A DNA stretch of 25,270 nucleotides from NCBI GenBank assembly GCA_003427395.1, contig BFEA01000545.1, positions 866,931-892,200 of the forward strand. Direction: 5' to 3'. The position numbers and the translations under genes are program-made. Position 1 is the first letter of the stretch. Every line of letters begins with the position of its first letter. The notes under the pieces were generated by a model. It was not told the origin of the DNA and ran no database searches. It saw nothing but the letters and a program-made list of their open reading frames with translations. Positions 19,205 through 25,270 of the stretch are shown here, piece by piece. Origin of the DNA: Chara braunii. Its lineage: Eukaryota; Streptophyta; Charophyceae; Charales; Characeae.

Positions 19205-20130
19205 GTTCTGCTTTTTAGATTATTAGTCGGACATTGGTCTTGAGCCTGGAATTCGAGGTCCTTGTCCAGGACATTCGAGGCTCTGGTCCAGCACAAAAGG
19301 GTTTCCCCCTGGAGCCAGACCTACGCCTCTTGCTTATTGTTACCCACTGCCTAAAAGACAGGGGCGCAGCAAGAACCGTACAACTTATCCTTCAGTCGTG
19401 CAATATCGTGAAGGAGGAACCCTTCACGATATTTTGTTTTCGACACTTGAGTGTCGTACGCAACGCTGAAACCCACGAGAGGGTGCGCGGATGTGGGTAA
19501 TGCATGAAGTGTCGCCATGACAGCAGATCAAGCGAGTACACATGACTGAGCGTTACGATTCCCTTCGTGTTTGTATCCTTTTTATGCAAATTTGTGCGGG
19601 CCTCACTCAAACACATTGACTTTGCTGAGTTATGAGTCATGCCATATAAAAACAGGACTAGGCTTAATTATTTGTCTGAGTTAGTTTGTTTTGTTGTGTA
19701 TCGCGTGGTTGAGTTAGGATGTCCTAGTCGACCGACGCTGAACTGCACTTGGGAGATCAGCACCCCATCGTGACGGTTCGCGTACGGATCCGAGTTAGGC
19801 GTGGACCGCGCGTACCCCCTATGCTACAACATACGAAAAACGCCCTCGGTTGGGCCACCTCCGCGATTGCAAGTAGAAACTTCCGCGTGTGGTTTAGTAG
19901 CTCGATGGGGATTCGCCCACCCAAGAGATGGTGACAGCTCCCGCGGGTGGAGGTAAGTTGTACCTCGCGAGCCCCTGTCCTGTCGTAGGCACTCGATGGA
20001 GGTATAGCTGGCGCACTCGGCCAGAGCGGCTCCGCCGCTTCCCTTCTCGTGAAGCGACTTGCGAATTCTGCAAATCATCCGTGACGCGGCCGGGAGGGTT
20101 CCCCCAGCGGGGACCATGCGCTCGGCAGCG
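19205..20130 (+). mobile_element. LTR family B copy, plus orientation
   Basis: It aligns with the reverse complement of 8860-7893 from TGCTTTTTAGA (19209) to GTGACGCGGCCG-GAGGGT (about 20080). It contains ATATAAAAA (19643-19651) as a TATA candidate, the conserved AGGTAAGT donor-like site (19951-19958) and the conserved CGACACTTGAGTGTCG stem-loop. Similarity weakens after 20110 and no PBS follows, so it is a 3' LTR, a solo LTR or truncated. Confidence 0.7.
19402..19433. repeat. 13-bp perfect hairpin inside LTR B
   Basis: AATATCGTGAAGG (19402-19414) pairs perfectly with CCTTCACGATATT (19421-19433) around a 6-nt loop. It lies 7 bp before the conserved CGACACTTGAGTGTCG stem-loop. Confidence 0.92.
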
Positions 20131-20263
20131 TTTCCTGTACCTCGAGCCATGCCTGTGTACCTCCTGAGATTGTGACCTCTGAATGTAGAGTTGCCTGAAG
20201 CCTACAAGCTCTGAGCACTTTCATCCGAGGCCCATGACACGAAAGTCAACCATAGCACAAAAT

Positions 20264-20775
20264 TCATCCAATAGTGTATGAGATACGGTTGAGAGAAAAT
20301 CTCTCCCTAAAATGTCGAAATTCAAATGGCTCGGTCACTGCTTGATAGTCAATCTCTGTTGGAGAAATGTACCTCTTGGCTAGATCAACCAAGCCACCCC
20401 AATAGGAGTCATCCGTGAGAAAAAAAGGTATTGAAGGTCTCGGGTAGTCAATATAGAGTTTGGGCCCAAAGGTCCGGACCAATCTGACACCACCCTCATC
20501 GAGGTCCCTTTCTTTCTCCTCAAGATACTTGGTCGCGCGATCCAGACAGAGTCGAAGTGCTCGTAAGTTTCCTTGCCTTTTTTTAGATAGACTCTCGAGT
20601 CATGGATAGTGCCTTCAACAAACTCGGAGTGAACTACAAAGATGGACAGGTTTCCATGCCTGAAACCAGAAACACTGGCATATCGATACTGGAAGGCATC
20701 GTTGGATGCGACCCTGTTGAGCTTGGCCAAAATAGACCCCTCGATTGGGAACGACAGAACTGTACTCATGTGCAA
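20264..20775 (-). pseudogene. Frameshifted ORF of unknown function
   Basis: Two overlapping minus-strand frames, 20775-20380 (131 aa) and 20482-20264 (72 aa), look like halves of one protein. The first reads as ordinary globular sequence for about 95 residues (FRHGNLSIFVVHSEFVEGTI) and then turns unlikely. The second frame, before its first ATG, continues as an Arg/Lys/Glu-rich helix and then IDYPRPSIPFFLTDDSYWGG. The change of frame falls near 20530-20560. The combined length would be about 190 residues. No zinc finger, membrane segment or catalytic motif was recognised. It could be a fragment of an element-encoded or captured gene. Confidence 0.45.
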
Positions 20776-20900
20776 ATATGAATATTGAAGCAGGCCTCAA
20801 CCTCTTTGGTGACTGCACTGACTGATTGATACTGATCTCAGTGTCAAATAGCAAGGACTGAATGCTGATCGATCTTGGTTAAAACTTCCGGGTAACTCGA

Positions 20901-21042
20901 ATGGCTGAATGTTTGCTGAAATAATGGGTCACTGAATGCCGATTGATTGTGACTGACACTTTTTGATAGCTGAAATAATGGGTCACTGAATGGCTGAATG
21001 TTTGCTGAAATAATGAGTCACCGAATGCCGATTGATTTGCAA
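20901..21042 (+). repeat. 89-bp tandem repeat, about 1.6 units
   Basis: ATGGCTGAATGTTTGCTGAA starts both units (20901 and 20990). GCTGAAATAATGGGTCACTG or a one-base variant occurs three times (20915, 20969, 21004), so the unit is itself built from a shorter repeat. Confidence 0.85.
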
Positions 21043-21220
21043 ACTCAGGTCTTCCAGAGAAACGTCTTACGTTTGCCACGTGCCATTTGCCTTTGTTGCC
21101 ACTTCATATGACATTGAATTCAGGGTGGCCGATTGAGACCTGTTGGGGTTGATGCGTCCGAACACCAGGGCGCTACTTGAAATTCAACGACAGCGGAGTG
21201 TCTGATTACCCGTTGTTGGG

Positions 21221-21295
21221 AACATCCCCGTTCACTTAGGAGCTAGGAGTGACTGCAACATCCCCGTTGAGGGGGATGCTAGGAGTGACTGCAAC
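21221..21295 (+). repeat. 36-bp direct repeat, two units
   Basis: AACATCCCCGTT...GCTAGGAGTGACTGC occurs at 21221 and 21257. In the second unit CATCCCC and GGGGATG form a perfect 7-bp hairpin (about 21259-21278). Confidence 0.85.
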
Positions 21296-23520
21296 CCGTG
21301 AGCAGGGTGGCAACACTGCATGCCAGTCTCTTGCTCCTAGTTAATTAAGCTTATGATTACAAGGAGTAAAAAATTATCAGCTCGCATATATCATATTCAG
21401 ACAATGGAGCACAATCATGATTTGCATGCAGTTCGTCTTCACCCTAGCCCTCGCGTTCACTACGATCTTTCCACTAGGCTTGTATCAGTTATCGGCCCAT
21501 ACAAGTTATTCTCTATGGATCCAGCATGGTGCAGTTCGCATCAAGAGCGAATGTTGCCCCAGTTGAGGGCGTATAACTTAGTTTCGTTCATGCTCTACAA
21601 GAGGATCAAAGCAGATCGAGTATCCTCCATGCGAACAGATGAGGCAAGGCATGTTCATTTGGGCCAGTGTGACTTCGTCGTCCAACATTATTTGCTGATT
21701 AACACGGAGTTCTGGGTATTATCAGTTAAAGCACCATATCCACTGTTGTAAGCAGTCCCTTTTGTGGGCACCATCGCGTTAAGTAAGCCCTAGTGTAAGA
21801 ATTTCGGCAGAGGAACTAAAAAGTTTTAATTCTCATGATTTTTGCTGACCAGAAGCATTCCCAGAAAAAACTTTACCCGAATAACTAAAATTGAATGTCA
21901 GACGAGCACTTTCGTCCGACGAGCATTTTCATTAGTCCCCGTCAAAAGGAATTTGACTAAAAGATATGCCACTTGCCTCAGTATAACTTCCCTCTTTCCC
22001 ATCCGACAGAAGAGAAAGTTGTGCACTAATCACTCATCATTCACAGTTTCAAGTTTGTAGCCTTTATCCTCTCAAAGCCTTTCCCCCTTTTTCTTTTCTG
22101 AATGATTGTTGGCTAAGGCTTTAGTAACGATCCTCCCATGTCAGTCTGAGGATTTTGGTAAGACCATCTGCAGCTCTCCAGCATTTGAGAGTAAGGATAA
22201 GTTCTGATGCTAGACATAGCATCAAACTTAGAGTTATCACAGTGGGGCAGGCTGGAAGAGAGTAGGACCCTATCCGCTTTTTCTGTTCGGTAGCCTTGTC
22301 TCTTTCTCCCTCCAATCGATCAAACTTAGGACCAATGTATCCTCCCAAGCTATGACTCTCCCCGCCCTCAATTCATTGTCCCAATTAAACAAGACAACAC
22401 AAATGAGTAAGGTTTCGTTGATTCAACGTGACTCGAGTGATTGACCAAAGGGACTAAGCAGACGAAAGCTTACAGAGGAGACAAAACACACATATGAGCA
22501 AACTTTGGGTCTCGCTCTCCCGCCAACTAGAAAGGCTCATGATTTTCAGGGTAAACGTGGTATCTTAAACTTACCAGATCACATGTAAGAGGGAAAATGG
22601 TAGAAACCCGATCTTCGAAAGAAGTCTGAGTTTGAACAGACTGTACTAATGAGCCCGCGTTCATGCACCACCCAAGACCAGAGGCTGACTAGCACGAAAC
22701 TAACCATCACTTTACTCAGATCTCACTTAAATGTAACCAGTTAATGCCTGGTCGTCAAAGCCAACCCAAAGGGTCGTGTCTCTTGTACTCTATTCGTAGT
22801 TGTCTAATAACGTCTATTTGACTGAGATTTCGCAAGAATCTATCGGATCGGCTGATGACTGCCCTGCACATTCCGCACTTCCAATGGTCCCTGCCCTAGT
22901 CTCTCTGTCTCATCGAGAATTGCATGATTCAACCCCTCCTTTCCACTTTTCTGCAGACCAATCAGGGACAAAGACAGGAAATGACGGAGGTCATCTCTTA
23001 TTTCTTCACCCTAAGAAAATAAGTGTACAGATAGCCATTTCAAGTGCTGGTACACGACTGTTCAAGAAAAGGGAAGCTCAATCTTTCCTTCTACTCATGC
23101 ATTGGCAGCATATATTTCACTCACTGAAATAGCAAGCGATTATCGAATCATTGGCCCAGGCGGTGCCGTGACAGAGCGCCGCATCCTTACAGGATAAAGG
23201 GAAATTTCGTGAAGACTAGCTCTCGCCAGTCCCCTTTTCTCTCTCACACCGTTACAGCCGCACATGATTGGGAACTGCCACATTCAAAGTGGACGATTGG
23301 CGAATGCAACACCGAGGAATGAGTGAACAGGTGACGTCGACCCAACAGTCTCCTCTCAGTCCATCACCTGGGAGTAGTCAAGCCAAGAACGCTTCCTCGC
23401 TCGCGTGACTGCACCGCTGAAACCCAAACGCATGTCACTAGCATGGGGTCTGATTTTCCTTACTCCAACAGCTCGTAGTGATCTCATAGGATTTTTGAAC
23501 CTTAACCTGAACACTTGTAG
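21296..23520. other. Long unassigned stretch
   Basis: No gene could be supported. A 132-codon ATG frame (21353-21751, plus) has no known domain and is about what chance would give. On the minus strand 22348-22121 contains AADGLTKIL, reminiscent of the C-terminus of Copia RNase H, but too little to call. No tandem repeats were noticed. Confidence 0.35.
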
Positions 23521-23938
23521 CGTATGAGAGTAACGGTAGTAACTGTATGTGCTTCGTTTTTTGTCGAGGCTGCAGAGGCACGCGGATATGGAAATGGTAA
23601 TGCTAAACCTATCCTACCTAGCAGCCTCCTGATTCAGGGCCTAAGTAGCCCAAAGAGAGGGACGTGCCAGGAATGGGGCCGCGACGTGGGAGGAATAGGA
23701 AGATTTTTTTATTTCCTAGGCCCGCGGGGTTTGACTTCGAGCCAGGGAGCCGACATGCTGATGTTGGGGCCTACCTGGTTGGGTGACCAGTCAAGCCGTG
23801 GTCACACAACCAACCGACGGGATAGGGGCCAGCAAGCAGGACCTGTTAGGCCACAAGCACGTGAGGCCTGTTGGGCTACAGGGAAGAGGGTTAAGGCAAT
23901 CAGGCCTTGCCAAGCCACGGACAGGCCGCTTATTGGGC
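23521..23938. other. Unassigned GC-rich sequence
   Basis: A 185-codon plus-strand frame (23524-24081) covers this part but lacks domain signatures and crosses the hairpin at 23939. GGCC-centred short repeats (TTAGGCC, GAGGCCTG, TCAGGCC) lie at 23848-23910. Confidence 0.35.
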
Positions 23939-23963
23939 GCAACCCTTCAAATAGAAGGGTTGC
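23939..23963. repeat. 10-bp perfect hairpin with AAATA loop
   Basis: GCAACCCTTC (23939-23948) pairs perfectly with GAAGGGTTGC (23954-23963). The loop AAATA and flanks (CTTCAAATAGAAGG) resemble the hairpin-like TATA regions of some plant LTR promoters, though TATAAA itself is absent. Confidence 0.92.
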
Positions 23964-24198
23964 TGCTCTAGCTCCCGTGATTGCGGCCGACGCTACACTA
24001 TCTGGGCTAAACTCTTTTGAGTTGACCATCGTAAAGGCGTGGTTGATTTCGGTCGTGCGATTGATGAGATCGCGCGACTGAGATCAGCCACACATATTTG
24101 ATGCAAGGCCCTGTGCAGGGTTGACACACATAAATCAGGAGTTGTCCACAACAGTTCAAGGAACTCTGATTTGCATCTTTGCAAACCGCGGGAGATGA

Positions 24199-24246
24199 CC
24201 GTTGGCATACACCAACGGGAAATAGCAAAAAAAAAAAAAAAAAAAA
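24199..24246 (+). other. Hairpin followed by A20: retroposon-like 3' end
   Basis: CCGTTGG (24199-24205) and CCAACGG (24212-24218) form a 7-bp hairpin, followed by GAAATAGC and then twenty A residues (24227-24246). A terminal hairpin plus oligo-A resembles the 3' end of a retroposed RNA; no 5' head was identified. Confidence 0.4.
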
Positions 24247-24261
24247 CAAACTAAAAGTGAA

Positions 24262-24275
24262 GCGCCACGTGGCGC
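24262..24275. promoter_or_regulatory. G-box within a 14-bp perfect palindrome
   Basis: GCGCCACGTGGCGC is a perfect palindrome centred on CACGTG (24266-24271), the core bound by plant bZIP and bHLH factors. Whether a promoter lies here is not shown by the sequence. Confidence 0.5.
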
Positions 24276-24325
24276 ACAAGGAAGTGACTGGGGCGTTTCA
24301 GACCCAGTGCACTTGTCAGCATCCA

Positions 24326-24347
24326 AAAAAACAGGTCACTGTTTTTT
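24326..24347. repeat. 9-bp perfect hairpin ending in T6
   Basis: AAAAAACAG (24326-24334) pairs with CTGTTTTTT (24339-24347) over a GTCA loop. Confidence 0.85.
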
Positions 24348-24354
24348 GTTGCGA

Positions 24355-24900
24355 GGTAAGTGTTTTCTCTCTTTTCGTTCTTTTTTTTCTTATATTTTTT
24401 TAGGATTTGCTTTAGATTTTCCTTAGTTAGATTTTTTTCATTTTCTTCTAGATTTTCCTTTTCTTTTTTTTAGTCTTCTTGTTCGTGGCTTTACTAAGTC
24501 ACCCGTTCGTTTTGACGAACGAGCTGGTACTGCTTTCAACACAACGAGCAAAATCAGGTGAATCTACCGCGGATTAGGGAGCTATACACCCCTACTCCTA
24601 CAACTATTACTACAACAGCTACTAGAAAGGGAAAGAGAGACAGAAGGCAACGAGAATGGAAACCTAGCGGCCAACAGGTAAGTCCCCAAATCGAGCAGCC
24701 CCTCTGGCGCTGCGCCCGTTCACTTAGTGAACAGGCTGTAGAGCGTGGCCTGCACCTGGCGTCGTGGGCGTCCGGGTACGGTGTCTGGCGGGGGGCTTCC
24801 TCCGTAGGCTACTGGGACCCCTATTCTTTGGCCCCGCCCAGACCGACCCTGCTCCCACTTAACTGGTCCCCCAACTGACCCGCGAAGTGTCCCCTGCAGC
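24355..24900 (+). other. Two consensus splice-donor-like sites and T-rich tract; no gene assembled
   Basis: GAG|GTAAGTGTTTTC near 24356 is followed by a T-rich stretch to about 24475 that would suit an intron. CAACAG|GTAAGT near 24677 is followed by CCCCTGCAG near 24899 as a possible acceptor. The exons implied have no recognisable protein content. GTTCACTTAGTGAAC (24718-24732) is a 7-bp inverted repeat. Confidence 0.3.
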
Positions 24901-24973
24901 GCAGTCGTTGTCACTCGTTCCCCGTTGTCTTTACTCCTTTCGCGTGTTACACACCCGTGACTGTTGCGGACCC

Positions 24974-25270
24974 CGACTGGTATTTAGACCCGACACTTTC
25001 GAAAAGAGAATAAAGCCACCACCAACCCTCAACTGGAAATCAGACCAGGTACCTAGTTTTGAAAGGAAAAACGCCTGTAGCAAACATCCACTAGGAAACT
25101 GATCGGGTACTCAGTTTGGAAATGGAAAACGTCCGAAGCGAACTTCAGTTGGAAAACAGGCCAGGTGCTCTGTTTGGAACAAGAAACGTCTGCAACGAAC
25201 TTTCAACGGGAAAACAGACCACGCGTCCAAGTTGGAATGAGAAACGTCTGCAGCGCATTTCCAACGGGAA
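24974..25270 (+). repeat. 58-bp tandem repeat running off the window
   Basis: Units start at 25030, 25088, 25146, 25204 and 25262, exactly 58 bp apart, each opening CAACTGGAAA/CAACGGGAAA-like, then CAGACCAGGT, then GTTTGGAA, then GAAACGTCTGCA-CG. A weaker unit begins near 24974. Units grow more alike toward the right edge, so the array probably continues beyond the window. Confidence 0.92.

Noticed and set aside
22121-22348. Possible Copia RNase H remnant on the minus strand (AADGLTKIL, with a CDNS string in another frame)
   Set aside because: Only a few residues agree, in different frames, and no neighbouring RT or integrase was seen; a profile search would be needed.
22800-23132. 110-codon plus-strand ORF
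   Set aside because: It begins with TTG rather than ATG, which is not expected in this eukaryotic setting, and has no domain.
23524-24081. 185-codon plus-strand ORF
   Set aside because: It has no recognisable domain, is GC-rich with low stop density, runs through a perfect hairpin, and is of a length expected about once by chance in a window this size.

Overview
This window reads as repeat-dense, gene-poor nuclear DNA of a eukaryote, most likely from the green-plant lineage. The evidence is LTR-retrotransposon parts, an 18-nt primer-binding site (PBS) matching the 3' end of plant-type tRNA-Asp including CCA, a Gag-like protein with one CCHC zinc knuckle, tRNA-derived SINE-like heads, plant-style AG|GTAAGT splice donors and long microsatellites. 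The style of the Gag recalls charophyte algae such as Chara, but that is an impression from memory and was not tested. No intact cellular gene, rRNA or functional tRNA was recognised.

Layout. Positions 1-1814 and 13185-14182 are two copies of one long terminal repeat (family A, minus orientation, about 95% alike by eye), differing by an 805-bp indel. Between them, on the minus strand and reading right to left, lie: an N-rich CAG/CAA-rich block (11.85-12.7 kb); an array of about ten hairpins with a shared loop and different, self-complementary stems (10.34-11.16 kb); a 122-bp tandem repeat and a 95-bp duplication around an N (9.27-10.04 kb); a second LTR (family B, about 8.86-7.893 kb) followed directly by the tRNA-Asp PBS (7890-7873); a leader; an unrecognised 224-aa ORF (6636-5962); a frameshifted gag (5720-4217); and a hairpin-rich 3' region ending at the family A LTR. 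No protease, reverse transcriptase or integrase was found, so this is a gag-only or decayed element, perhaps a composite of two insertions.

From 14183 to the right the orientation changes. Positions 14183-15182 look like the 3' internal end of a plus-strand element whose LTR begins TGTCGG at 15183, with a junction homologous to that of family A. The simplest model is that element A inserted into this plus-strand element. Further right are three tRNA-like heads, a GAA microsatellite, a 40-bp tandem hairpin array, two more diverged plus-strand copies of the family B LTR (about 18.04-18.44 and 19.21-20.13 kb), a frameshifted ORF of unknown function (20775-20264, minus), several short tandem repeats, a hairpin plus poly-A, a G-box palindrome, and a 58-bp tandem repeat running off the right edge.

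The most unusual signal is the repeated use of hairpins whose arms change between copies while staying complementary and whose loops stay constant: ten around 10.3-11.2 kb, two around 3.1 kb with the same CC...CTTATGG core, three short ones at 17.75 kb, and hairpins just inside the TGTCGG ends of two LTRs.
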